From Stieleria maiorica (GTDB lineage Bacteria > Planctomycetota > Planctomycetia > Pirellulales > Pirellulaceae), in assembly GCF_008035925.1 (NCBI RefSeq), contig NZ_CP036264.1, forward strand, positions 6,729,641-6,793,640: a stretch of DNA of 64,000 nucleotides, written 5' to 3'. A program made the position numbers and the translations under genes. Positions within the stretch are counted from its first letter, which is position 1. Every line of letters starts with the position of its first letter. The notes under the pieces are model-generated. The model ran no database searches, was not told the origin of the DNA, and saw nothing but the letters and a program-made list of their open reading frames with translations. Below are positions 9,478 through 18,134 of this stretch, one piece after another.

Positions 9478-9556
9478 TCCTCGAGGCCTAGCAGAACCGT
9501 CAATTCCTAGCCCCCGTCCCCGAATGTGTGGACGTCTGCACAACTACACCATGGCT

Positions 9557-9588
9557 CCCTTCTCCCCCGGCTTTGCGTGGGAGAAGGG
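9557..9588. repeat. Short palindrome, family D
   Basis: The arms CCCTTCTCCC and GGGAGAAGGG are perfect over 10 bp, followed by CTGGGGATGAGGGGGCGAGG, a sequence type common between genes in these genomes. No T run follows on either strand. Confidence 0.55.
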
Positions 9589-9610
9589 CTGGGGATGAGG
9601 GGGCGAGGAT

Positions 9611-9680
9611 CTCTGACGTTGCGGCGCTCGCCAGAGCGTGCGACGCGGCCGGGATCCACTTTCTGGCGAAGGTAGCGACG
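9611..9680. repeat. Palindromic intergenic repeat, family C, copy 1
   Basis: It contains GCTCGCCAGAGCGT and TTTCTGGCGAAGGTAGCGACG. The same parts recur in inverted orientation at 24644-24709. It lies just beyond the 3' end of the minus-strand gene at 9716. Confidence 0.6.
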
Positions 9681-9715
9681 TTCGACCATGTAAACGCCGA
9701 CCGCTTTGCAGGCCG

Positions 9716-11248
9716 TCAAGCCGCTTGTTTCGTGACCGCCGCCACGGCGGCCTGCCCAGAGGGCGATGCGACGTTCGGCGCGTTGCTCCCCGTTTCCTCT
9801 TCGGGCAATGAGTCTTCGGGCGATGAATCGGTCCGCGAGACCAACCCCGTCGCCATCAGGATGCGGTCGCACCAGCCGATCAGCATCATTTCCGTCCGCG
9901 AATCTTTGCCGCCATAAATCGGCAATCGACGGCCCAACCGCGAAGCGAAGTCGCGGATCAGGAAGTGCGCCAATAGCGGGCGCCGGACCAGTAATTGGAT
10001 CGGAAACGCCAGCGACCCGATCGTCGGTAGAAGTCCCCAAAGCAACGCTTCCAGGTGCCGAACGCTGCGACCGGACGAGAACCAACTCAACAGCGTCACC
10101 AGCGTGCGGGCCAACGGCAAAACCAACCACGGCAACAAAAACCAAACATTGCCGGTGGCGATCGCGGCGAGCAGGCCACCATATTTCGCCGGCACCACCC
10201 ACGGTGAACACGCCTTGACCGCCAAATGCAACGCCATCCCCCGCGCATACGTTGCCACTTCCTGCGCATCGACCTGACGACTCAGTTCGGCCGCGTCGTC
10301 CGATCCGATCCGCTGTTCGCGTTCCCAACGCCGGATCGCGTGCCGAATGTATCGTAACCCCACGTAGGTTTGATAACGCGGCCGGGACAGCAGATGCCAC
10401 GCCGCACGCAACGAGCGTCCGACACGACGTCGAAGCTTGCCGGTCAGCCGCTTCCAGCTGGCCAGTCGCAGCGGGGCGGGTTCGGCCGCTTTCCAACGCG
10501 AGGTGTGATGGATCAACGCCTCCACGTCTGCCACCGCATCGAACGTCTGCGAACGCAAGCGAGTTTCATCCAGATCATCAAAGGGAGGAAACGTTCGCGC
10601 GCTGGCGGCCAGCAGCCAATATTTGGGGACCAAGACCGCGGGGATGCCGGATTCAAGATCGACGATCGTGTACCGATCGCCACGCCGCAACAGATTGGCC
10701 GTCGAAACCATCGCCCGGGGATCGACCTGCCAACCGCTGCCTGTCAGGCCACTGCGGATCAAGGCTTCGCTGGTTTGCCGCATCACGTCGACCAACTGAT
10801 CGATCTCACCGACGGACTCGCCCGGGGCGGCCGGCCGAAGACCGCGACCATCAACGTGCTCGGCCGCCAGCACCCACCCGGGCGCCGCGGCGTCAAAGCG
10901 GACATACAGTGGCATCGCAACCAGTGGCATCGCAACCAGTGGCATCGCAACATCCGCGTCCACTTGATGCCGGCGCAGAACCTCCGCCGCCACTCGGCGG
11001 CGAAAGAAGCACGCCAGGATCGCATCGCGATTGAATTGATAGGCAAACGGGGCGAAAAAACACAGTCGGTAGATCGTCCGCGTCAACAGGCCCGGGCAGA
11101 ACACCTTTTCAACCACGCGCCGCGTCGAGCCGTCGGCAAACGTCGCGTCGACTAGCCGAGCCGTCGCCGCACGCCCTTTTCCGAGTTCGCGGACAACCCG
11201 AACTTCGACGGGGGTGGATTCGATTGGATCGGGAAGGTCTGATTTCAC
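9716..11248 (-). CDS. Protein-kinase-like membrane protein
   Basis: 510 residues. The N-terminal half resembles a divergent kinase fold: a glycine-rich loop region (RELGKGRAATARLV), a following Lys/Glu strand (RRVVEKVF), and a late YTIVDLESGIPAV segment that could supply the metal-binding Asp; no clear HRD loop is visible, so activity is uncertain. Two or three hydrophobic segments follow near residues 345-420 (GLLAAIATGNVWFLLPWLVL; ALLWGLLPTIGSLAFPIQLL). A 15-base tandem repeat encodes VAMPL three times. It could phosphorylate a lipid or lipopolysaccharide at the membrane, or be a pseudokinase. It is a lone gene, convergent with the gene at 7771. Confidence 0.6.
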   Translation of the reverse strand: MKSDLPDPIESTPVEVRVVRELGKGRAATARLVDATFADGSTRRVVEKVFCPGLLTRTIYRLCFFAPFAYQFNRDAILACFFRRRVAAEVLRRHQVDADVAMPLVAMPLVAMPLYVRFDAAAPGWVLAAEHVDGRGLRPAAPGESVGEIDQLVDVMRQTSEALIRSGLTGSGWQVDPRAMVSTANLLRRGDRYTIVDLESGIPAVLVPKYWLLAASARTFPPFDDLDETRLRSQTFDAVADVEALIHHTSRWKAAEPAPLRLASWKRLTGKLRRRVGRSLRAAWHLLSRPRYQTYVGLRYIRHAIRRWEREQRIGSDDAAELSRQVDAQEVATYARGMALHLAVKACSPWVVPAKYGGLLAAIATGNVWFLLPWLVLPLARTLVTLLSWFSSGRSVRHLEALLWGLLPTIGSLAFPIQLLVRRPLLAHFLIRDFASRLGRRLPIYGGKDSRTEMMLIGWCDRILMATGLVSRTDSSPEDSLPEEETGSNAPNVASPSGQAAVAAVTKQAA

Positions 11249-11430
11249 AGGATCGATGCTGCGGCGGGGAATTTCGATTCGCCTATATCAGATTCGACAA
11301 TCCGGCGACAAGGTTGCTCCGGCCCAGAGATCGATATCGATGCATGCCCAGGTCGTGCGGTTTCCGAGGCGTGCAGCGCACAGGGTTTTCACGACTTTCC
11401 CCGGCCGCCTGAATCACAAGGCGGTCAGTC

Positions 11431-11503
11431 CCCACGGATGGCAGAGCGAACCGACGGATGTTGTGCGGTCGGGGATCCGTGGGTTCGCGCTGCCATCGGT
11501 GGG
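11431..11503. repeat. Long imperfect hairpin
   Basis: The arms start CCCACGGATGGCAGAGCGAA and end TTCGCGCTGCCATCGGTGGG, pairing over ~28 bp with a few mismatches around a 17-base loop. The right arm is followed by CTTTTTC. It may be a REP-type element or a terminator of an unseen plus-strand transcript. Confidence 0.55.
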
Positions 11504-11716
11504 CTTTTTCAATTTCCCGAGCCCCTCCCCCCGAACGCACCACCTTAAAGAAAAACAGTCCTGCCAGAGAGAGTGAAGAGCGTCAACGCCTGCTATCTCA
11601 GAGGTCTCGAACCGCACGACCGGTGTTAACATGTCAGTCGGACGCGTCCCGCGAACGCAGCAGGACGTCACGCGGCATGCCGCATTTTTCTGGCGGACGG
11701 ACACGAGAAAACGCAA

Positions 11717-11744
11717 TTGACACCTCGCGAGCTCACGATATATT
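11717..11744 (+). promoter_or_regulatory. Sigma-70-type promoter of the rhodanese-RND operon
   Basis: A perfect -35 TTGACA is separated by 16 bp from TATATT, a strong -10. It lies 76 bases before the ATG of the first operon gene. This is the best promoter match noticed in the window. Confidence 0.65.
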
Positions 11745-11819
11745 GAGTATTGGTTCGTGAGAATCCCAGACCGTCCGCCTCCCTCTGCCCCCGCAACACA
11801 TGAAACCGAGGACAAAAAA

Positions 11820-12356
11820 ATGAATCGCAACGGTTGGCTTGGAATTCTGGCTCTGTCGGCTATGACACTGGCACTGATGCCACAACCCGCTCCGGCCCAG
11901 TTTGGCGGGTTGTTCGGCGGACCGGAGATCGAAACGATCAGCACCGACCAGCTGCAGTCGTTGCTGGACAAACAGCAGCGAGCCGCGGCCGACGCAAAAG
12001 CAGCGGGCCAAGAAGCTCCGACGCCGGATTTCGTGGTCGTCGACGTCCGCTCGGACGCCGAGGTCAACGTCTCGATCATCCCCGGTGCGATCACCAAAAA
12101 GCAGTTCGAAGCCGATCGCCAGCAGTACCAGGGCCGTACCGTGATCCCCTACTGCACCGTCGGCGGACGCAGCGGTGCTTATGCCAAGCAACTCGCCGCC
12201 AAGGGTGTCAAAGTCAAGAACTACAAGGGCAGCATCTTGAAATGGGTCGATGCCGAGTTGCCCTTGGTGACCCTGGATGGCAAGCCGACCAATCGCGTCC
12301 ACACCTATAGCGATCGTTACAAAATTCCCTCGAAGTACGAACAGGTCACAAAGTGA
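11820..12356 (+). CDS. Exported rhodanese-like protein
   Basis: 178 residues from the ATG at 11820, preceded by CCGAGGAC as ribosome site; a longer frame from 11757 lacks one. A signal peptide (LGILALSAMTLALMPQPAPAQ) is followed by a single rhodanese domain: FVVVDVRSDAEVNVSIIPGA is the substrate-loop side and PYCTVGGRSGAYA carries the active-site Cys with a CxxGxRS loop. It would carry sulfur as a persulfide outside the cytoplasm, or only bind. It is the first gene of a four-gene operon whose ends overlap; the next gene starts inside its stop codon (GTGA). Confidence 0.85.
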   Translation: MNRNGWLGILALSAMTLALMPQPAPAQFGGLFGGPEIETISTDQLQSLLDKQQRAAADAKAAGQEAPTPDFVVVDVRSDAEVNVSIIPGAITKKQFEADRQQYQGRTVIPYCTVGGRSGAYAKQLAAKGVKVKNYKGSILKWVDAELPLVTLDGKPTNRVHTYSDRYKIPSKYEQVTK

Positions 12357-13576
12357 ACCAGCCGCCGGCCAATGCCGAGCAGAAGCACATCGTTCTGCTG
12401 GGCGTCGGCCACACCAATGCCCACCTGGTCAAACAGTGGGCCAAGGACCCGATCCCCGGTTGCCGATTGATCTGCGTCAGCACGTTCCCGGCGGCGACCT
12501 ACTCGGGGATGCTACCCGGCACGCTGGGGCGTCAATTCCACGACGATTGTCTGCGAATTGATCTGGCCGCGCTTGCCGACCAAGCCAACGCCGAACTGAT
12601 CCTTGCCGATACCGACGGGATCGACCTTGCCGCAGGAGAATTGCACTTCCGCGATCGTGCCCCGATCCACTTTGACGTGCTTTCGATCGGCGTCGGATCG
12701 ATGCCGGCCGGGTGGCAGCAACATTCGGCTTCAAAGCTGTTGGTCCCGATCAAACCGATGCAGACGTTTCTGCAGCGGCTGGAGACACGATTGCAGGACG
12801 CGGCGGCGGCGACGACCGGCCCGCTGCGGGTGGCGGTCGTCGGTGGCGGGGTCGCGAGCGTTGAAATTGCGTTGTGCTTGCAACAGCGGTGGCAAACCAG
12901 CGATCGCAAGCGGCCGATCGAAAGTGAAATCTTCACCAGCAGCGACCACGTGGCCGATGGGATGCCCGAACGCAGCGTGCGGATGATCGAGCGTCTGCTG
13001 CGGCGACGCTCGATTGCGGTCCATCCCGGCCATCGTGTCGAGGAGGTCACCGATTCGGCTCTACGGACCGACGACGGCCAATGGTTCGGCTCGGACTGCG
13101 TGATCTGGGCGACCGGCGCGGCCGCCCCACCGGTGCTCGATCGCCTGGGCCTGCAAACGGACGCGCACGGATTCATTGCCACATCGAAAACCCTGCAGTC
13201 GCTTTCGGACGAGCGAATATTTGCCGTCGGCGATTCGGGCACGGTGGTCGATGCGCCCTCACCCAAGGCGGGTGTGTATGCCGTCCGGCAGTGTCCGATC
13301 TTGTGGCACAACGTCAACGCGTTTCTCCGCGGGGAAGCGTTGCAGCAATTCGAACCCCAACGCGATTTTCTAAAGCTACTGAACACCGGTGACGGGAAAG
13401 CGATCCTGCAATACGGCCCACTGACCGTTCACGCCCGTTGGTGCTGGTGGTTGAAGACCTGGATCGACAAACGGTTTGTCCGCCAGTACCAGTTCGAAAC
13501 CGAACGCCACCGCCACACGCCTGTTCCGACCGAGGATGATCAATCAAAGGAGCCCTTGTCATGCAGATCAATGTGA
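12353..13576 (+). CDS. FAD-dependent pyridine-nucleotide-disulfide oxidoreductase, SelD-N-terminal type
   Basis: 407 residues, starting at a GTG that overlaps the upstream stop (GTGA), so translation is probably coupled. The N-terminal dinucleotide fold HIVLLGVGHTNAHLVKQW and the YSGMLPGTLG loop match the family that occurs alone or fused before selenophosphate synthetase (the TIGR03169 type), related to NDH-2 and sulfide:quinone reductases. A second nucleotide-binding fold RVAVVGGGVASVEIAL and the FAD motif ERIFAVGDSG are present. The likely role is electron transfer to or from quinone with a sulfur- or selenium-related substrate. Substrate unknown. It sits between a rhodanese and an RND pump. 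Confidence 0.8.
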   Translation: MNQPPANAEQKHIVLLGVGHTNAHLVKQWAKDPIPGCRLICVSTFPAATYSGMLPGTLGRQFHDDCLRIDLAALADQANAELILADTDGIDLAAGELHFRDRAPIHFDVLSIGVGSMPAGWQQHSASKLLVPIKPMQTFLQRLETRLQDAAAATTGPLRVAVVGGGVASVEIALCLQQRWQTSDRKRPIESEIFTSSDHVADGMPERSVRMIERLLRRRSIAVHPGHRVEEVTDSALRTDDGQWFGSDCVIWATGAAAPPVLDRLGLQTDAHGFIATSKTLQSLSDERIFAVGDSGTVVDAPSPKAGVYAVRQCPILWHNVNAFLRGEALQQFEPQRDFLKLLNTGDGKAILQYGPLTVHARWCWWLKTWIDKRFVRQYQFETERHRHTPVPTEDDQSKEPLSCRSM

Positions 13577-14748
13577 TTCGTCGGTGGCTGGCAAGTTTTG
13601 GCCGAATCGGAATGGTCGCCGGCGGGCTGTTGTTGTTGGTCGCGACCATCGCCTGGTTATCCGGCATGTTCGAAGACAAAGTCCAACCGGGTTGGACCGG
13701 CCGCGGGGTTCCCAAGCACACCGACCAGCCGACCGACATCGTTCACGAGATCGAAAAGCCTTACATCGAAGAGGCGATCGGGACGCTCAAGGCATCCAGC
13801 CGGACCGTCGTCGCGGCGAAACTGCTGGCGACGATCACCGAGATCCGTGTCACCGCCGGCGACCAGGTCCAGCGGGGCCAAGAGCTGGTCCGTTTGGACA
13901 GCAAAGAATACGAAGCCCGGCTCGACCAGGCCAAACGGGCACTCGAGGCCACCACCGCCAACCGCGAGCAAGCCGAAAAAGCATTCGCGCGGGCGGAAAC
14001 GCTGCAGCAACAGAACGCGCTGTCGCGATCCGAATTCGATTTGGCAAAGCGTGACTTGCAGGTCGCCAGTGCGAACGAATTGCAGGCGACCAAGGCGGTC
14101 CAAGAGGCCGAGGCGATGCTTTCGTACACCGTGATCAATGCCGCCAAGGACGGCCGGATCGTCGACCGCTCGGCCGAACCCGGCGACATCGCCCGACCCG
14201 GCGAACCGATCCTCACGCTGTACGATGCGACCTCGTTGCGGCTGGAAGCCCCCGTGATGGAACATCTGGCCGTCAAACTCGGTGTCGGTGATCACTTGGC
14301 AGTCTATGTCGACGCACTGGATCGTGAATTCGACGCCACGATCGACGAAATCGTCCCCCAAGCCGACGCGCCCAGCCGGTCCTTCTTGGTCAAAGCCAGC
14401 CTGCCCAAATCCGACGAACTCTACGAGGGGATGTTCGGGCGACTGCGGATTCCCGCCGGCCGGCGGCGGCACCTGTGTTTGAACACCGACGCGTTGATCG
14501 AGGTCGGGCAATTGGATTTTGTCGACGTCGTGCTCGCCGACGGAAACATCGAGCGGCGGTTGGTCAAGATCGGACAGCTCGGCATGCCGGGCCGCCAGGA
14601 AGTGCTCAGCGGTGTCGAAGCGGGCGAGCGAGTGGTGTTGCACGTCGATGGCTCAGCCAAGGAGAGCCCAGTGAAGGAGAGCCCAGTGAAGGAGAGCCCA
14701 GTGAAGGAGAGCCCAGTGAAGGAGAGCCCAGCCGATGACACCCTCTGA
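13561..14748 (+). CDS. RND efflux membrane-fusion (periplasmic adaptor) protein
   Basis: 395 residues. One N-terminal anchor helix (GRIGMVAGGLLLLVATIAWLSG) is followed by the lipoyl-like half-motif TITEIRVTAGDQVQRGQELV, an alpha-hairpin (~115-185, rich in Ala, Glu and Gln) and the beta-barrel region of HlyD/AcrA-type adaptors. It overlaps the upstream gene by 16 bases and the pump gene by 14. The tail contains five copies of a 15-base repeat encoding KESPV, giving a flexible highly charged end that is not usual for the family and probably varies in copy number. Confidence 0.88.
   Translation: MQINVIRRWLASFGRIGMVAGGLLLLVATIAWLSGMFEDKVQPGWTGRGVPKHTDQPTDIVHEIEKPYIEEAIGTLKASSRTVVAAKLLATITEIRVTAGDQVQRGQELVRLDSKEYEARLDQAKRALEATTANREQAEKAFARAETLQQQNALSRSEFDLAKRDLQVASANELQATKAVQEAEAMLSYTVINAAKDGRIVDRSAEPGDIARPGEPILTLYDATSLRLEAPVMEHLAVKLGVGDHLAVYVDALDREFDATIDEIVPQADAPSRSFLVKASLPKSDELYEGMFGRLRIPAGRRRHLCLNTDALIEVGQLDFVDVVLADGNIERRLVKIGQLGMPGRQEVLSGVEAGERVVLHVDGSAKESPVKESPVKESPVKESPVKESPADDTL
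14659..14733 (+). repeat. 15-bp in-frame tandem repeat, five copies
   Basis: The unit AAGGAGAGCCCAGTG occurs four times exactly and once with the last two bases changed. It encodes KESPV repeats at the C-terminus of the adaptor. Each unit contains AGGAGAG, so it also supplies a Shine-Dalgarno sequence 12 bases before the ATG of the pump gene at 14735. Confidence 0.9.
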
Positions 14749-17700
14749 CGATGACAACCAGGCGGTTGACCACACCGCCGACACGCCGTTGATGACGCGG
14801 ATCGTCGAACTCTTCTTGCGCGGCGACGTCGCGATTCTGTTGGTCCTGGTCTCCCTGTTGCTGGGCACCGCCGCACTGTTTTTGACCCCGCGCGAAGAAG
14901 AACCACAAATCGTCGTGCCCATGGCCGACGTGTTTGCCTCGGCGCCCGGGCTGTCGGCCGAAGAGGTGGAGCGTCAGGTCACCGATCGCTTGGAAAAGCT
15001 GCTGCACCAGATCGACGGCGTCGAATTCGTCTATTCGGTGTCCCGGCCCGGCGAGTGTGTGGTCACGGTGCGATTCTACGTCGGCGAAGACCGCGAGGAC
15101 TCACTGGTCAAAATCTATAACAAGATCAACTCGTCGGTCGATAAGATTCCACCGGGCGTTCAGTCCTGGGTCGTCAAACCGATCGAAGTCGATGACGTGC
15201 CGATCGTGATCGCAACCCTTTGGTCGGACCAACCCGAGCGTTACGGGGACCACGAGCTTCGCCGGATCGCCGAAGAGGTTCAGCATCAACTGCAGGCGAT
15301 CCCCGATGCGAACCGCGTCGAAGTCGTCGGCGGACGGCCCCGTCGAGTCCATGTCAACCTGGACGCCCAGCGATTGGCCGCCCATCGCACGTCCCCCTTG
15401 CAAGTCGCACGGGCGTTGCAGGTCAGCAACGTGACGGCGCGAAACGGAAGCTTCGAGCAGCAGAACACTCAGTTCAATGTCGAAACCGGAACCTTCATCC
15501 GCGACGTCGATCAATTGCAGAACATCGTCGTCAACGTCGCCGGCGGTCGGCCGGTGTACCTGAAGAATGTCGCATCGGTCATCGACGGACCGGCCGAAGC
15601 GGACAATTACAGTTGGATCGGATTCGGTGCGGCCGATGACAGGTACGCAGACCGTACCGACCTGTACCCCGCCGTCCACCTCTCCGTGGCCAAACGCAAG
15701 GGTTCCAACGCGGTTCGGGTGGCTGATGCCGTCGAAACAAGACTCAAGGATCTTGAGAGGACGCATCTGCCCAGCGGAGTGAACTTTCGCATCACCCGCG
15801 ACTACGGTGAAACGGCCAACGAGAAAGTCAACGAACTGATCGAAGGGTTGGTCGTCGCCGTGCTGACCGTCGTCGGGTTGATCGGATTGACGATGGGCTG
15901 GCGGCCGGCACTGGTGATCGCGTTGGCGATCCCGGTCTGTTACAGCTTGACCCTGTTTATCAATCTGATGGTCGGCTATTCGATCAATCGTGTCACCATG
16001 TTCGCGTTGATCCTGGCGCTGGGGCTGTTAGTCGACGATCCGATCACCGATGTCGAAAACATCGCACGGTACTTCACGATGAAGCTGTTTCCGCCCCGCA
16101 AATCGGTGCTGCGTGCGGTGCAGGAAGTCCGCCCGGCGTTGATCCTGTCGACACTGGCCATCATCGTCAGCTTTTTGCCGTTGGCATTCATCACCGGCAT
16201 GATGGGCCCGTACATGGCGCCGATGGCGCTGAACGTTCCGCTGACCGTTACCGTTTCAACCGTCGTCGCATTCCTGATCACGCCCTGGTTGGCGATGGTG
16301 TCGCTTAAACAGATCGATGACTCGGGGAATCCCGACCAGGCCTATGACCTGACGACCCGCCCGCTGTACCGGTTGTCCCGAATCGTGTTGGCGCCGATCC
16401 TGTCCCGACCCCTGTACGCCTGGGGTGTCTTGCTGGGCATCGCATTGCTGTTTGCGATGGCGATGATCCCGCCCGTGTTTCGCTGGGTGCCCGTCAAGAT
16501 GTTGCCTTATGACAACAAAAACGAATTCCAAATCGTCATCGACATGCCCGAGGGAACCACATTGGAACGGACCGACGTGGTATCGCGACGGATCGGGCGG
16601 TTCATCGGCGGATTGGCCGAGGTCAGCGATTACGAATTGTTCGTCGGGACGGCATCTCCGATGGATTTCAACGGTCTGGTGCGACACTACTTTCTGCGAC
16701 AAGGCCCCAACGTCGCCGACATCCGCGTGAACCTGCTGGCCAAGGAGCAGCGGGCTCAGCAATCACACGAGATCCTGCTTCGCATCCGTGATGAAGTCAC
16801 CGAATTGGCCCGGTCGATGGGCGCGAACATCAAACTGGTCGAGGTGCCTCCCGGCCCGCCGGTGTTGTCCACGATCACGGCCGAAGTGTACGGGCCGCCC
16901 GACGGAACGTACGCGCGACAGATCCACGTCGCCCGCAACGTCATGGCGCGACTGACGCACGAGCCCGGTGTGGTCGACCTGGACGTCAGCGCCGAAGACG
17001 ACCAAATCCGATTCGTGTTCGAAACCGATAAACCCAAGGCGGCTCTGTCGGGCATTTCCACGCAAACGATCGCCGACACGGTCGCGACGGTGCTGAGCGG
17101 GAACCGGGCGACGGTCTTGCATCTGCCCGATGAAGTGGAACCGTTGTGGATCGAGCTGAAGCTTCCCCCCGAGAGTCGTTCGGCGCTGGATGATTTGGAA
17201 GAGATTTATGTTCAGGGAGAGCAAGGGCAAATCGTCCAACTCGGTTCCCTGGGCCGGTTCCGCGAAACGTTGGAAGACCAATCGATCTATCACAAGAACC
17301 TGCGGCGGGTCGTGTACGTCTACGCCGAGGTCGCCGGGCGTCCGCCGGCCGACGCGATCATGGACGTCCAGTGGGATCGACAGCCCGCGGGGACCGGAAT
17401 GTCCGCCGCGGAGCATGCCGCGGTGACGCCGCGCCCGCTGGAGAGTCGATCGTGGTTGTCGCTCGGCGGCGGCGTCCCTTGGTCGGTGCCCGATGGCTAC
17501 CAGGTCCAATGGGCCGGCGAAGGCGAGTGGGACATCACGCTGGACGTGTTTCGCGATCTGGGGTTGGCCTTCGGTGCGGCGCTGGTCGGGATCTTTGTCG
17601 TGTTGATGTTTCAAACCGGTTCGCGAACCTTGCCGTTGTTGATCATGTCGGCGATTCCGTTGTCCATGATCGGCATCATGCCAGGTTTTTGGGGGCTGAA

Positions 17701-18091
17701 TCTGATCATGAATCAACCCATCGGCGGCCACCCCAATCCGGTCTTCGTCACGGCAACGGCGATGATCGGCATGATCGCCTTGGCCGGGATCGTGGTCCGC
17801 AACTCGGTCGTCCTGATCGACTTCATTCACCTGGCACAGGCCGAAGGGTTTGACTTGGAGGAATCGATCGTCCGCAGCGTGGCCGTCCGCACCCGGCCGA
17901 TCCTGTTGACCGCCGGCACCACCCTGCTGGCCAATTGGGTGATCACCCTGGACCCGGTGTTTTCCGGATTGGCTTGGGCCATCATCTTTGGCATCCTGAC
18001 GTCCACCGTGTTCACCTTGGTCGTGATCCCGGCCGCGTACTGGTTGATCTACCGCGGTCCGACAGAGTCCCTACGACCCGACCAGAAATGA
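14735..18091 (+). CDS. RND-family efflux transporter
   Basis: 1118 residues, the usual size of an inner-membrane RND pump. It has a first helix at ~28-50, the large periplasmic loop, helices 2-6 with the proton-relay pair in GLLVDDPITDVENIARYF, a second periplasmic loop and helices 7-12. In helix 10 the position usually held by Lys or Asn reads VVRNSVVLIDFIH. The sequence is closer to the hydrophobe/metal-like chromosomal pumps of environmental bacteria than to AcrB. No outer-membrane channel gene is next to it, so it would borrow a TolC-like partner. Last gene of the operon. Confidence 0.9.
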   Translation: MTPSDDDNQAVDHTADTPLMTRIVELFLRGDVAILLVLVSLLLGTAALFLTPREEEPQIVVPMADVFASAPGLSAEEVERQVTDRLEKLLHQIDGVEFVYSVSRPGECVVTVRFYVGEDREDSLVKIYNKINSSVDKIPPGVQSWVVKPIEVDDVPIVIATLWSDQPERYGDHELRRIAEEVQHQLQAIPDANRVEVVGGRPRRVHVNLDAQRLAAHRTSPLQVARALQVSNVTARNGSFEQQNTQFNVETGTFIRDVDQLQNIVVNVAGGRPVYLKNVASVIDGPAEADNYSWIGFGAADDRYADRTDLYPAVHLSVAKRKGSNAVRVADAVETRLKDLERTHLPSGVNFRITRDYGETANEKVNELIEGLVVAVLTVVGLIGLTMGWRPALVIALAIPVCYSLTLFINLMVGYSINRVTMFALILALGLLVDDPITDVENIARYFTMKLFPPRKSVLRAVQEVRPALILSTLAIIVSFLPLAFITGMMGPYMAPMALNVPLTVTVSTVVAFLITPWLAMVSLKQIDDSGNPDQAYDLTTRPLYRLSRIVLAPILSRPLYAWGVLLGIALLFAMAMIPPVFRWVPVKMLPYDNKNEFQIVIDMPEGTTLERTDVVSRRIGRFIGGLAEVSDYELFVGTASPMDFNGLVRHYFLRQGPNVADIRVNLLAKEQRAQQSHEILLRIRDEVTELARSMGANIKLVEVPPGPPVLSTITAEVYGPPDGTYARQIHVARNVMARLTHEPGVVDLDVSAEDDQIRFVFETDKPKAALSGISTQTIADTVATVLSGNRATVLHLPDEVEPLWIELKLPPESRSALDDLEEIYVQGEQGQIVQLGSLGRFRETLEDQSIYHKNLRRVVYVYAEVAGRPPADAIMDVQWDRQPAGTGMSAAEHAAVTPRPLESRSWLSLGGGVPWSVPDGYQVQWAGEGEWDITLDVFRDLGLAFGAALVGIFVVLMFQTGSRTLPLLIMSAIPLSMIGIMPGFWGLNLIMNQPIGGHPNPVFVTATAMIGMIALAGIVVRNSVVLIDFIHLAQAEGFDLEESIVRSVAVRTRPILLTAGTTLLANWVITLDPVFSGLAWAIIFGILTSTVFTLVVIPAAYWLIYRGPTESLRPDQK

Positions 18092-18134
18092 GCCGATCTG
18101 GCGCATCGAACGTGCGATGGTGCACGATCGAGGC

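Larger units (their letters stand above)
11249..11819. other. Intergenic region with long hairpin and promoter
   Basis: These 571 bases separate divergent genes. They hold a 73-base hairpin (11431-11503) and a near-consensus promoter (11717-11744). Several reading frames cross the region but none has a plausible start, composition or homology. No other feature seen. Confidence 0.5.

Noticed and set aside
7900-9543. Long minus-strand frame (547 codons) antisense to the secreted protein gene
   Set aside because: Shadow frame; the composition (many Arg, His and Gln) is typical of antisense translation in high-GC DNA.
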